A stretch of DNA of 64,000 bases from UBA7672 sp963718145 (GTDB taxonomy: Bacteria > Pseudomonadota > Alphaproteobacteria > Caulobacterales > Hyphomonadaceae). Positions 1-8,589 of the stretch are shown one piece after another. Where the stretch lies: contig CAVQYJ010000004.1 of NCBI GenBank assembly GCA_963718145.1, positions 178,583 through 242,582 of the forward strand, read 5' to 3'. The notes beneath the pieces were generated by a model, which worked only from the letters and a program-made list of their open reading frames with translations, was not told where the DNA came from and searched no databases. Numbering within the stretch: position 1 is the stretch's first letter; each line of letters opens with the position of its first letter. A program made the position numbers and the translations under genes.

Positions 1-468
1 GCGGTGCTTGAGCGCCTGGGGCGCTTCATGATCCTCGCGGATGAGGATGTGGGGGAAGCTCTTGTCGTCGCGCAGGATGATGTTGAAGCGCGGCTTCAGT
101 CGCTTGATCAGGTTGGCTTCGAGGAGGAGAGCTTCCGTCTCGCTGGCCGTGACCACGAATTCCATGGTGCGGGTGAGCGAGATCATGCGGGCGATGCGCT
201 GGGTGTGGCCGCCTAGCTTGGCATAGCTGCCGACGCGCGCCTTCAGGTTGCGGGCCTTGCCGACATAAAGCAGCTCCGCGCCTTCCCCGAACATGCGATA
301 GACGCCGGGCTTGCCGGGCAGGCGGCGGAGATTGTCCTTGATGACGTCAGGCCCGATCAGCCGCACGCCGGGCGCCGGGTCGGCGTCGGGCTCGTGGGGA
401 GAGGCGATCTCCTCGATATCGGGCGCATCGGCTTCCGGCGCGTCTTCAGGGGTTTCGGGCGAGTCCAT
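1..468 (-). CDS. uvrC: UvrABC excinuclease subunit C, N-terminal part (runs off the left edge)
   Basis: This is the first 156 codons of UvrC, the nuclease subunit that makes the two incisions during nucleotide excision repair. The reading frame stays open to the window edge, so the C-terminal part is missing. After an acidic, proline-rich extension of about 35 residues comes the GIY-YIG nuclease domain, seen as PGVYRM followed by LYVGKARNLKARV. The stretch AKLGGHTQRIARMI and the later LIKRLKPRFNIILRDDKSFP are typical of UvrC. The start ATG at 468 follows the acidic extension and nothing else in frame is better. The family assignment is recognition from sequence; the acidic leader is a lineage feature of no known role. 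Confidence 0.95.
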   Translation of the reverse strand, partial: MDSPETPEDAPEADAPDIEEIASPHEPDADPAPGVRLIGPDVIKDNLRRLPGKPGVYRMFGEGAELLYVGKARNLKARVGSYAKLGGHTQRIARMISLTRTMEFVVTASETEALLLEANLIKRLKPRFNIILRDDKSFPHILIREDHEAPQALKHR

Positions 469-569
469 GCGCCATAGGTAAGCGAGGCCGGGCGCAGGTT
501 CAAACCATCGGGGGCGTGATTTGCGGGGCGCTGCGGCACATGCTTTGTCAGCAGGAAACATGTCCCGGG

Positions 570-1850
570 ATGGATGAAATGGCGCGCCTGCGTGTTGTTC
601 TGGTGTTTGCGGCGATGCTGGCGCTGGCAGGATGCAGCCCGAAGCCGGAGTTCACTGCGGCCAGGCCCGAGACGCCGGGCTATGCAGACGACTGGTACAT
701 GTTCTCGGGACAGCCCGGCGGATCGAGCCCGATCGGGCTTAACATCCACCAGACAAGCCATGGACCCGCCGGCCGGATCTGGCGCAGCGGCAAGATGTAT
801 CCGATCCGCAACGCCGTGGTGTCGGACAGCGCGATGTCCTTCATCGTGCCCGGACTCGAGATGTCGTGGTCGGCGAGGAAAGCCGAGGGGCAGAAATGGT
901 CCGGGACGTGGACAAGCAAGGACGGCGAGCTGGCCGCGGTGATGGGGTTCACCAACCCTCCCGATCTCGACGGCAGGATGTTCGTGGCGCTCGTAGACGG
1001 ACGGCAGATGTTCCTCGACTGCCGGGGCGAGGGTGCGCCGGCGGTGATCTTCGATTCAGGGGCGGGGTCGACGAGCGCCGCATGGGAGAGGGTGCATGAC
1101 GAGATCGCAAAGACAACGCTTGCCTGCGCCTATGATCGCGCGGGGCATGGGCTCAGTGATCCGCGGCCGCTGCCGCTCGATGCCTCTGCGGTCGCTGACG
1201 ACCTCGATGCGATGCTGACATCGGTAGGCATACCTGCGCCCTACGTGCTCGTGGGCCATTCGCTCGGCAGCTACCATGTGCGTCAGTTCGCCAATACCCG
1301 GCTGGAGAAGGTGGCCGGTATGGTGCTGGTCGATCCGTCCGGCGACGGGCAGACGGCGCGGTTCAACCAGGTGATGCCCAAGGTCGTCGAGATGTTGGCC
1401 CGGCAGGCCGACGAGGCAAAGGCTGCGGGTTGTGCAACGCGGCTGCGGGAGAAACTCGTCCTGCGCAGCGATCCGCTGGTCAAGGCGTGCAACGGCACGA
1501 ACGACCCCGACGTGTTCGAGCAGGCGCAATCCGAAATCGACTCCATGGAGGGGGCGAGCACGGAGCAGCTGACACAGTCGCGCAGGTCGTATGGCGACCT
1601 GCCGCTGATCGTGCTGACCCGCGGGGACTATGAGATCGGCATGCCGGCGGGCATGTCCGCCCGGGATCGCGCGGGCATGAAGAAGGTCTGGGTCGCGATG
1701 CATCTGGAGATGGTTGCGCTTTCGACCGCGGGCGAGCACCGGACCGTCGCGCAGGCCGGACACATGATCCAGGCCGACCAGCCCCAGGCCGTGATCAGCG
1801 CCGTGAACGTGGTTGTCACAAAGGCGCGGGCGCGGGGCTCGAAGCCCTGA
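570..1850 (+). CDS. Exported lipoprotein, alpha/beta hydrolase
   Basis: This is a 426-residue lipoprotein. The start at 570 (or 579) is chosen over the more upstream ATG at 516 because it puts a classical lipobox, LALAGC, at the end of a short hydrophobic signal. The first ~130 mature residues form a domain I do not recognise. The second half is an alpha/beta hydrolase with the nucleophile elbow GHSLGS and a C-terminal QAGHMI histidine that would complete the triad. The substrate cannot be told; an ester or peptide bond in the periplasm is the general expectation. It is transcribed alone, with uvrC divergent to its left. Confidence 0.75.
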   Translation: MDEMARLRVVLVFAAMLALAGCSPKPEFTAARPETPGYADDWYMFSGQPGGSSPIGLNIHQTSHGPAGRIWRSGKMYPIRNAVVSDSAMSFIVPGLEMSWSARKAEGQKWSGTWTSKDGELAAVMGFTNPPDLDGRMFVALVDGRQMFLDCRGEGAPAVIFDSGAGSTSAAWERVHDEIAKTTLACAYDRAGHGLSDPRPLPLDASAVADDLDAMLTSVGIPAPYVLVGHSLGSYHVRQFANTRLEKVAGMVLVDPSGDGQTARFNQVMPKVVEMLARQADEAKAAGCATRLREKLVLRSDPLVKACNGTNDPDVFEQAQSEIDSMEGASTEQLTQSRRSYGDLPLIVLTRGDYEIGMPAGMSARDRAGMKKVWVAMHLEMVALSTAGEHRTVAQAGHMIQADQPQAVISAVNVVVTKARARGSKP

Positions 1851-1995
1851 CCGTGGCGCGCCGGCCACGAGGGACCGGTTTTTCCTTCGATGGACAAGAC
1901 GTAACCCGCCTCCGGATCGTCAGCCGTGCGGAGGGGTCTAGATTTCCGAAAGCCGCAATGAGGCGGCCGTATCAACAACGACAACGGGGATTGGA

Positions 1996-2514
1996 ATGAA
2001 GAAGACTATCCTCATGATTGCGATGGCGATCACTGCCGTGTTCGCGACCGCACCGTCCGCTTCGGCGCAGCTCTACCTGGGCGGCGGCGTCGCCGTGTTC
2101 CAGGCGGATGCGGGGTCCGACGATGTCCAGCTTGGCGCCTTCATGGCGCGCGCCGGATTTGACATCGGCCCGAACCTCGCCCTGGAGGCTGAAGGCGCCA
2201 TCGGGCTGGAGGATGACGATTTCACCGTTGCCGGCACGTCCTACAATGTCGGCATCGACAACGAAGTCGGCGGGTTCGTCGTGGGCAAGGCGCCGCTGGG
2301 GCCGATCGATGTGTTCGGCCGCGTTGGCTACGCCAACTTCTCCATCGACGATGACTCGCCCGGCAGCCTTGCGCCGGATGGATCGGGTCTCGCCTACGGC
2401 GCCGGGATCAACTTCAACATCTTCTTCATCCGCGCCCGTGCGGACTATACCCACTACGAAGTGGACGAAGGTGATCTCGACTCGCTGGCCATCTCGGCGT
2501 TGCTGAAGTTCTAG
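1996..2514 (+). CDS. Outer-membrane beta-barrel protein (small porin-like)
   Basis: A 172-residue protein with a Sec signal peptide ending ASAQ after about 25 residues, then alternating hydrophobic/polar strands rich in Gly, Asp and aromatic residues and a C-terminal SALLKF ending in phenylalanine, as expected for a BamA-assembled barrel. The size fits an eight-stranded barrel of the OmpA/opacity-like type. The repeated acidic loops (DAGSDD, EDDDF, DDDSPG) suggest cation-exposed surface loops. Function is unknown; these proteins usually serve structural or host/surface roles. Its stop lies 3 bases from the convergent hydratase gene. Confidence 0.75.
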   Translation: MKKTILMIAMAITAVFATAPSASAQLYLGGGVAVFQADAGSDDVQLGAFMARAGFDIGPNLALEAEGAIGLEDDDFTVAGTSYNVGIDNEVGGFVVGKAPLGPIDVFGRVGYANFSIDDDSPGSLAPDGSGLAYGAGINFNIFFIRARADYTHYEVDEGDLDSLAISALLKF

Positions 2515-2517
2515 GAA

Positions 2518-3282
2518 CTATTCTCGCTTGAACCGGGGCTCGCGGCGTTCGCTGAACGCGGCGAGCCCTTCCTTGTGGTCGGCGCTGCTGGCGAGGATTT
2601 CGAGTTCGGCGCGGGCGGCGGCCTGCGCTTCGTCCGCCGTGTTGTCGAAGGCGCGGGACGACTGCCGCTTGGCGGCCTCGACCGAGAGCGGCGCGCGGCT
2701 GGCGATGCGGCGGGCGAACTGCATGGTCTCCTCGGCGAAGGTTTCGGCGGAGACGAGATCCGTCACGAGGCCCCATTCCTGGGCGGTGACGGCGTCGACC
2801 GGCAGGCCGGTGAGCAGCATGCGCTTGGCGCGGGCGACGCCGATCAGGCGAGGCAGGCGGAAGACCGAAGCCATAAGTCCGACATTGACGCCGGCGGCGA
2901 TGAAGCTGGCGTTCGGCGAGGCGATGCGGAGGTCGCAGCACAGCGCGAGTTCGAGCCCTCCGCCAACGGCGTGGCCGTTGACGCTGGCGATGATGGGGCA
3001 ACGGAAACTCTCGACGCGGGCGAGCAGCTTGCCGAACTGGCGCAGGCTTTCCTGGACGCCCGCGCCGCGCGTGGCGGCTTCGCGCAGGTCATCGCCCGAG
3101 CAGAACGCGGCGCCTGTGCCGGTGATGACGAGGCAGCGGATGGAAAGATCGGCCTCGAGCGCATCGAGCTCGGCGAGGAAGCGCTCGCGCAGGGCCGTGT
3201 TGAGGGCGTTGCGTGGCGGATTGTCGATGCGGATGTGCGCGACATGGTCGGCCGGCCGGGTGATGTGAAGCTCGCCGCTCAT
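2518..3282 (-). CDS. Enoyl-CoA hydratase/isomerase family protein
   Basis: A 254-residue crotonase-fold enzyme. It begins MSGELHITRPADHVAHI and carries the family core NPPRNALNTALR, the CoA-binding ITGTGAAFCSGDDLRE and the oxyanion-hole region ASVNGHAVGGGLELALCCD. Such proteins hydrate or isomerise acyl-CoA thioesters in beta-oxidation or related acid degradation. The start at 3282 overlaps the stop of the upstream CoA-transferase by four bases (ATGA), which indicates translational coupling and a shared acyl-CoA substrate. The exact substrate is not readable from sequence. Confidence 0.88.
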   Translation of the reverse strand: MSGELHITRPADHVAHIRIDNPPRNALNTALRERFLAELDALEADLSIRCLVITGTGAAFCSGDDLREAATRGAGVQESLRQFGKLLARVESFRCPIIASVNGHAVGGGLELALCCDLRIASPNASFIAAGVNVGLMASVFRLPRLIGVARAKRMLLTGLPVDAVTAQEWGLVTDLVSAETFAEETMQFARRIASRAPLSVEAAKRQSSRAFDNTADEAQAAARAELEILASSADHKEGLAAFSERREPRFKRE

Positions 3283-4460
3283 GCGGGTTCTCCATCGATG
3301 CGGATGGCGCCGGCGGTCTTGAGTGCGGCGATCTCGTCGACGCTGAAGCCGGCGGAGAACAGCACCTCGCGCGTGTGCTGTCCGATGCGAGGCGCTCCGC
3401 GCTTCAGCCTCACAGGTGTCTTTGACAGGGAGACCGGCGTGCGCGGGAACATGCGGCCGTCGGCTTCGACCAGGAATTCGCGCGCCTTCACTTGCGGGTC
3501 GGCAAGCGCCTTGTCGATGGTGTTGAGCGGGCCGCAGGGCACGCCCTCCTTGAGCAGGCGCTCCATCCATTCGGCGGTGGTGCCGTGGCTGAGGATGGAT
3601 TCGAGGCGCAGGCTGAGCGCCTCGCGGTTGTCGACGCGGGCGTATTTCTTGGCGAAGCGCGGATCGTCGTGCAGGTCGGGATCGCCAAGCGCGCGGCAGA
3701 ATTTCTCCCAGAGACGCTGGGAGTTGACGCCAACGACCATGTAGCCATCCCGTGTCTTGAGCGCTTCATAGGGCGCAGCGAGGCGGTGGCGCGAGCCGGC
3801 TGGGACGGCGACCTCTCCGTTCATGATGTTCTTGCCGGTCTCCCAGACGGTGTAGGCGAGGGCGGCTTCGAGCAGCGACGTCTCGACATACTGGCCTTCG
3901 CCGGTGTGGTGGCGATGGTTGAGCGCGGCGAGGACGGACAGCGCGCCGAACATGCCGGCGTTGAGATCCGAGATCGGAACACCGCAGGCGGTGGGCTTGA
4001 TCGAGCCGATCTCGCCGGTGAAGCTCATGATGCCGGACATGGCCTGGGCGATCAGGTCGAAGCCGCCGCGGTCGCGGTAGGGTCCGGTCTGGCCGAAGCC
4101 AGAGATGGAGCAGTAGATGATGTCCGGCTTGATTTTCCGGATATCCTCGTAGCCGAGGCCGTTGCGGGCCATGGCGCCGGGGCGGAAATTCTCGACGAAC
4201 ACGTCGGCGGTTTCGACAAGGCGGCGCACGGCGGCGGCGCCTTCGGGCCGGGTCACATCGAGGGCGATGGCGCGCTTGTTGCGGTTGACGAAGTCATACG
4301 GCTTGAAGGCGGAGTCTTCACGACCGCGTGTCGTCTCGCCTTCCGGCGTCTCGATCTTGATGACGTCGGCTCCCATGTCGGCCAGCAGGAGCGAGCACCA
4401 GGCGCCCGCAATAACATGGGTGCAGTCCAGAACTCTGAGCCCGTCGAGCGCGCCGGCCAT
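3279..4460 (-). CDS. CaiB/BaiF family (family III) CoA-transferase
   Basis: A 393-residue family III CoA-transferase, which moves CoA between a thioester and a carboxylic acid. Family features are the opening GLRVLDCTHVIAGAW, LADMGADVIKIE, the catalytic-aspartate region NRNKRAIALDV, VENFRPGAM, and the GYGQTGPYRDR-like SGFGQTGPYRDRGG. The start ATG at 4460 gives the usual family length; the upstream in-frame extension has no family similarity. It is the first gene of a two-gene operon with the enoyl-CoA hydratase, so the pair probably activates and then hydrates one organic acid. Confidence 0.9.
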   Translation of the reverse strand: MAGALDGLRVLDCTHVIAGAWCSLLLADMGADVIKIETPEGETTRGREDSAFKPYDFVNRNKRAIALDVTRPEGAAAVRRLVETADVFVENFRPGAMARNGLGYEDIRKIKPDIIYCSISGFGQTGPYRDRGGFDLIAQAMSGIMSFTGEIGSIKPTACGVPISDLNAGMFGALSVLAALNHRHHTGEGQYVETSLLEAALAYTVWETGKNIMNGEVAVPAGSRHRLAAPYEALKTRDGYMVVGVNSQRLWEKFCRALGDPDLHDDPRFAKKYARVDNREALSLRLESILSHGTTAEWMERLLKEGVPCGPLNTIDKALADPQVKAREFLVEADGRMFPRTPVSLSKTPVRLKRGAPRIGQHTREVLFSAGFSVDEIAALKTAGAIRIDGEPA

Positions 4461-4591
4461 GGCATTTTCCCGTTGCAATATGGCCCAACGGTAATGCCTC
4501 GGGCCTGTCGTGGCTACCTTGCCGACAGCCTCGGTTTGGGCATGATGCGGCGCAGAAAAAGGCTCGGCAAAGCCAGACAATGGAGTGACGC

Positions 4592-5482
4592 ATGCGGGTG
4601 GTTGTGGGTGCGGTGCTGGGCGTGGTGGTGAGCGTGGTGGCGGTGATGCCTGCGCTCGCGCAGCAGGGCGATGGCCGCCAGACCGGCGGCGGCAGCAAGG
4701 AGCTGCCGCGCACCGACACGATCGACGTGACGCCATTCTACACCAAGGGCGTCGACTACCTGAAGACCAAGGACTACGCCCGCGCCATCGCTTCGTTCCG
4801 GCAGGTGCTCGAGGTTCGCGAGCAGGATCCGGCGACCAACATGATGATGGGCGTTGCGCAGATCGGCCTCAACGATTTGCAGGAAGCGCGCCGCTATCTC
4901 GCCCGCGCCACTACCGAGAAGCCGAACTTCCCCGAAGCGATCGGACGGCTTGGCTGGGTCGAAGCCAAGCTCGGCAATGCCGCCGGCGCGGCCACGCAGC
5001 GCGCGGCTCTCCAGAAGATCAAGGACGAATGCAAGGGGACCTGCCCGGAAGCCAACGTGATCACCGCGGCCTTCGCAACGCTGGATGGTGCGCCGGTGAC
5101 GATCGTGAACACGGCGGCGCGGTTCAATGCGGGCGTCGATGCGATCAACGCCAGGAAGTATGCCGAGGCGGAAAGTGCGTTCAAGGAAGTCGTGGCCGCC
5201 AAGCCGGATGACTGGGAAGCCAGCTACTTCCTTGGCCAGGCGCAGCAGGGCCTGGGCAATCTCGCCGGCGCCAAGGCGTCTTACGAACACACACTCAACC
5301 TAAAGGCGGGCGTGATCGATGCCCGCGCCCGGCTTGGCTGGGTCGAGAAGAAGCTGGGCAACGCGGCCGCGTCCACGGCGATCCGCGAGCAGATCGCGGC
5401 GAGCCAGACAAGGTGCGCGGCGAGCAATTGCGCTGCGGCGAAGGCCTATGCGGATGCGCTTGCAATCGTGGATGCCCCGTGA
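4592..5482 (+). CDS. Exported TPR-repeat protein with duplicated halves
   Basis: A 296-residue periplasmic protein with a signal peptide ending PALAQQ. It is built from two similar halves: each has a stretch reading YTKGVDYLKTKDYARAIASF or RFNAGVDAINARKYAEAESA, then a second helix pair, then LGWVEAKLGN or LGWVEKKLGN and a closing segment with a Cys pair (CKGTC; CAASNC). These are tetratricopeptide repeats, so the role is most likely protein-protein scaffolding. The two cysteine pairs might form disulfides in the periplasm. It is divergent from the CoA-transferase operon and no partner is visible nearby. Confidence 0.72.
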   Translation: MRVVVGAVLGVVVSVVAVMPALAQQGDGRQTGGGSKELPRTDTIDVTPFYTKGVDYLKTKDYARAIASFRQVLEVREQDPATNMMMGVAQIGLNDLQEARRYLARATTEKPNFPEAIGRLGWVEAKLGNAAGAATQRAALQKIKDECKGTCPEANVITAAFATLDGAPVTIVNTAARFNAGVDAINARKYAEAESAFKEVVAAKPDDWEASYFLGQAQQGLGNLAGAKASYEHTLNLKAGVIDARARLGWVEKKLGNAAASTAIREQIAASQTRCAASNCAAAKAYADALAIVDAP

Positions 5483-5486
5483 GGCG

Positions 5487-5974
5487 TCAGGCGGCCCCTG
5501 ACATGTTCCACGCCGTGAACGTTACGTAGGTCGCCAGCACGGCGAACACCAGGAAGTCGGTCGCCATGGCGAGCGTGCGCTGGGCGTTGCGGTGCTCGCG
5601 GGACGTGAGATGCCGGAAGCCTGCGAGGCCATAGTACAGCCCTGAGACGATTGCGCCGGCAAGCGGCGCCCCGATGAAGGGCGCCACAAGGCACAGCGCG
5701 CCCATCGACAGGTTGGCGAAACCGAGTTCCTGCACGATGGGCAGGGCTTCCTCGCCCTTCATCTCGAAGATTTCCCTGGCGGTGAACTTGGGCGTGAAGG
5801 CTTGGCGCAGGCCCGCGAGGAACAGACGAACGCCGCCGGCCCAGAAGACATACCATTGCCGAGCGACACAATTGCCCAATGCAGCGGAGGGAGTTCGCCG
5901 TATTGAAAAGCGTCCGCCAACCCCGACCCGATCGGCAGCAGGACCGTGGTAAGAATGACGATGGCGAAATACAT
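5487..5974 (-). pseudogene. Small membrane protein (DUF6790-like), split by a frameshift
   Basis: Two overlapping frames together make one ~162-residue membrane protein. The first frame starts MYFAIVILTTVLLPIGSG at 5974 and continues through LPPLHWAIVSLGN; the second picks up at WYVFWAGGVRLFLAGL and continues through FTPKFTAREIF, a conserved-looking LPIVQELGFANLSMG and two more hydrophobic segments. The junction is near 5850-5862 and one missing or extra base explains it. The architecture, about four membrane segments, resembles the DUF6790 family, an assignment made from memory. Whether it is a real pseudogene or a sequence error cannot be told here. Confidence 0.6.
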
Positions 5975-6011
5975 TGGGCCTCGGTATCACGCAGCCAGCG
6001 GAGCGTCTGCC

Positions 6012-7004
6012 TCAGAAGTCCATGCCGGGCTCGCGCGCGAGGCGTTCGGCGGGTTGGCCCGGCGGGCGCATGGCGTCTTGCGGTTTCGATCCGCAGCGTT
6101 TCAGCACCTCGACATAGCCCTTCGTGATGCGCATGCGCTCGCGGTAGCCCTTCTGCAACAGCAGCTTGTGGGTCTTCTCGAGATTGTAGCACGGCACGTA
6201 CATGAAGACGTGGTGCTCGCAGTGAAAGTGCACCCAGAACGGCGCGATGAAGAGCCGCTCCAGCGGATTGGCCAGCGTTGTGCGCGCGTGCGTGAAGGGA
6301 TCGTCTTGCGTGTTGACCATCGCGTGCTCGGCCATCGAGCGCAGGCGAGTGACCAGGGGGAACCACGTCGCCATCGGCACGATCCAGAGCGCAGGCCATG
6401 CCCACCAATAGCCGAGCGCCGTGGTGGCCACGATCATTACGCCGTTGACGATCCAGAAGCGGCGGCCGGGAGAATCCGGCACGCGTGGGGGCTTGCTGGT
6501 CTTGCCCCTGAGCCTGGCGATGAAGGGAGAGATGCGCTGCTTGTAGAAGGTCTGGCCCGTGAGGTCGCGGACGAACTTGCGCTTGAGCGAGTCCGGCGTG
6601 ACCGGGAAGGGCCGGGACAGGCCGAGGTCAGGATCTTCCGGCTGCTCGGTGTATTTGTGGTGGGTGAGATGGTAGGGGCGATAGCGCTTGAGGCTGCCGC
6701 CAACCGCCGAGCCGCAGAGCCATTCCGCCATCCAGTCGTTGAGCCGGGCGTTCGGGTGCAGCGCGCCATGGGCCGCATCGTGCTCCAGGATCGCAAGGCC
6801 AAGCTGGCGCGCGCCGATCAGCATCACGGCGAGGACATAGGTGACCGGGTTGGGGAAGGCGATGAACAGCCCGCCTGCGCCGATGATCACGACCCACGCG
6901 CTGGCGACCAGCGCCGGGCCCTTCCACGCGGAATGACGGGAGAGGGTCGCCCATTCGTCGGGCGTGAAGATGGTCTTGGGGTCGAGGCGTGTGACGGACG
7001 GCAT
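6012..7004 (-). CDS. Membrane fatty acid desaturase
   Basis: A 330-residue integral-membrane di-iron desaturase. The three histidine boxes are present in order: HDAAH in the first third (LEHDAAHGAL), HLTHH (YHLTHHKYTE) and HCEHH (FHCEHHVFMYVP). Hydrophobic segments flank them. Such enzymes use oxygen and reduced ferredoxin or cytochrome b5-like donors to introduce a double bond into membrane acyl chains. The start ATG at 7004 gives a typical length. It stands alone between two short intergenic gaps; no redox partner gene is adjacent. Confidence 0.88.
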   Translation of the reverse strand: MPSVTRLDPKTIFTPDEWATLSRHSAWKGPALVASAWVVIIGAGGLFIAFPNPVTYVLAVMLIGARQLGLAILEHDAAHGALHPNARLNDWMAEWLCGSAVGGSLKRYRPYHLTHHKYTEQPEDPDLGLSRPFPVTPDSLKRKFVRDLTGQTFYKQRISPFIARLRGKTSKPPRVPDSPGRRFWIVNGVMIVATTALGYWWAWPALWIVPMATWFPLVTRLRSMAEHAMVNTQDDPFTHARTTLANPLERLFIAPFWVHFHCEHHVFMYVPCYNLEKTHKLLLQKGYRERMRITKGYVEVLKRCGSKPQDAMRPPGQPAERLAREPGMDF

Positions 7005-7217
7005 GGCAGGATACTGATACCAGAAAATCGGCGGAAATGCAGGGCCGGAGAGTCGCGGCGTCGAGTTAACAAATACCGCAGGATCAGCAAGCTGCCATAG
7101 CGGCCAGCCGCAGCCAGCCCCTACCGGCGGAGCCTCCTTTATTACGCGGGGGCAGGGGGTGGCGTGGTGCGGGGGCCGGGGCTATGGCTCGTGGCGAAGA
7201 GCCAAGTGGAGGACGTG

Positions 7218-8498
7218 ATGACCCGGATTTCTGGTTTGCTGGCTGCAGGCGTTGCCGCAATCGCGCTGGCGGCTTGCGGCGAGAAACCCAAGGACCCTCC
7301 GGCGCCCGAACTGGGGCCCGATACGGCGCAGGCCGGCCCCATGCTGGTGATCGACTACGACGAATCCCAGGGCGATTTGGCGCCGACCGGATTCTACGCC
7401 GATCCGCCTGCAGCGGACGTGGCCGCGAAGCCCGGCGCGTTCCTGCGCAGCGAGGCGCTGCCCGCCGACATGGGGCTCGAGCAGGCGGCCAAGGCCGAGC
7501 GGTTCATCTACGTCTCCACCAACGGCCTCAACAACGACAATCTCGCGCTCGTCGGCGGCGCCGTCTTCCTCCCAAAGGGTGAGCCCCCGGCAGGGGGCTG
7601 GCCGCTGATCGCCTGGGCGCACGGAACGGTGGGCGTCAGCGACGCGTGCGCACCCTCGAAGAATTCGCGGTCGGAGCGGGACAAGACCTATCTCAATCAC
7701 TGGCTGAGCCAGGGCTATGCGGTCGTGGCGTCGGACTATCAGGGTCTCGGAACTCCGGGCGGGCACCCCTATCTGGCGACCCGGCCCGAAGCCTATTCGG
7801 TGCTCGACTCGATCCGCGCGGTGCAGAGCCAGCCAGGATACGGTCTTGCAAAGAGCGTCGTGATCGTCGGGCAGAGCCAGGGCGGCGGCGCCGCGTTCGC
7901 CACGGCGGGCGAGGCGGCGGCGTATGCGCCCGAACTCGACATCCGCGGCTCGGTCGCGACGGGCACGCCCTATTTCACAGCGACCAGCGCCCCGGCCGTA
8001 CGCGATCCCAACAAGGTGAGCGGCGTCTTCGCCTACTCCCTCTACATCCTGTATCTCGTCGAACAGGCCGATCCCGACTTCAAGATCGCCGACTATGTGA
8101 GCGAGAAGGCCAGGCCCGTCATGGAAACCACGCGCACAGCCTGTCTCCGCGCGGCGTGGGACCAGATCGAGAAGGAAGGCCTCAACCAGACCAACGCCTT
8201 CGTGAAGGACCCGACGCCGGTCACGGCGAAATATTACCCGCTGATGGCGTACTCCACGCTGAAGGTGAAGGGTCCCGTCTTTATGGGCACTGGCGGCAAG
8301 GACGAGGACGTGCCGCCCCCCGGGCAGGAGCGCCTGTTCAACGATGCCTGCGCCGCGGGCTCGGTGATCGAGCGGCATGTCTATCCGGAATTGAACCACT
8401 CAGGCACGGTCAACGGCTCTCTGGCGGATTCAACGCCCTTCGTGAAGAAGGCCTTCGCGGGCGAGGCGATCACCGGAAACTGCCCGAAGGCGGGGTAA
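7218..8498 (+). CDS. Exported lipase-like alpha/beta hydrolase lipoprotein
   Basis: A 426-residue lipoprotein. The ATG at 7218 is preferred to the upstream in-frame start because it gives the signal MTRISGLLAAGVAAIALAAC with a clean lipobox (LAAC). The mature part resembles secretory lipases: the nucleophile elbow is GQSQGGG, preceded by VASDYQGLGTPGGHPY. GKDEDVPPPGQ could supply the acid and LNHSGTVNG the histidine of the triad. It probably hydrolyses esters or lipids at the cell surface. It is the second exported hydrolase lipoprotein of the window after the one at 570, but the two are not close homologues by eye. Confidence 0.78.
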   Translation: MTRISGLLAAGVAAIALAACGEKPKDPPAPELGPDTAQAGPMLVIDYDESQGDLAPTGFYADPPAADVAAKPGAFLRSEALPADMGLEQAAKAERFIYVSTNGLNNDNLALVGGAVFLPKGEPPAGGWPLIAWAHGTVGVSDACAPSKNSRSERDKTYLNHWLSQGYAVVASDYQGLGTPGGHPYLATRPEAYSVLDSIRAVQSQPGYGLAKSVVIVGQSQGGGAAFATAGEAAAYAPELDIRGSVATGTPYFTATSAPAVRDPNKVSGVFAYSLYILYLVEQADPDFKIADYVSEKARPVMETTRTACLRAAWDQIEKEGLNQTNAFVKDPTPVTAKYYPLMAYSTLKVKGPVFMGTGGKDEDVPPPGQERLFNDACAAGSVIERHVYPELNHSGTVNGSLADSTPFVKKAFAGEAITGNCPKAG

Positions 8499-8589
8499 CG
8501 GGACCCTCCGCCGGGATCCGTTTGTCGCTGTCCGCCCCGGCTTGAGCGGCGAGAGCCTGGCTTGAACCCGGGCGCAGGTCACCGACGCT

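Noticed and set aside
2518..3570. Long upstream extension of the enoyl-CoA hydratase frame
   Set aside because: Residues before MSGELH lie inside the CoA-transferase gene and have a shadow-frame, Arg-rich composition.
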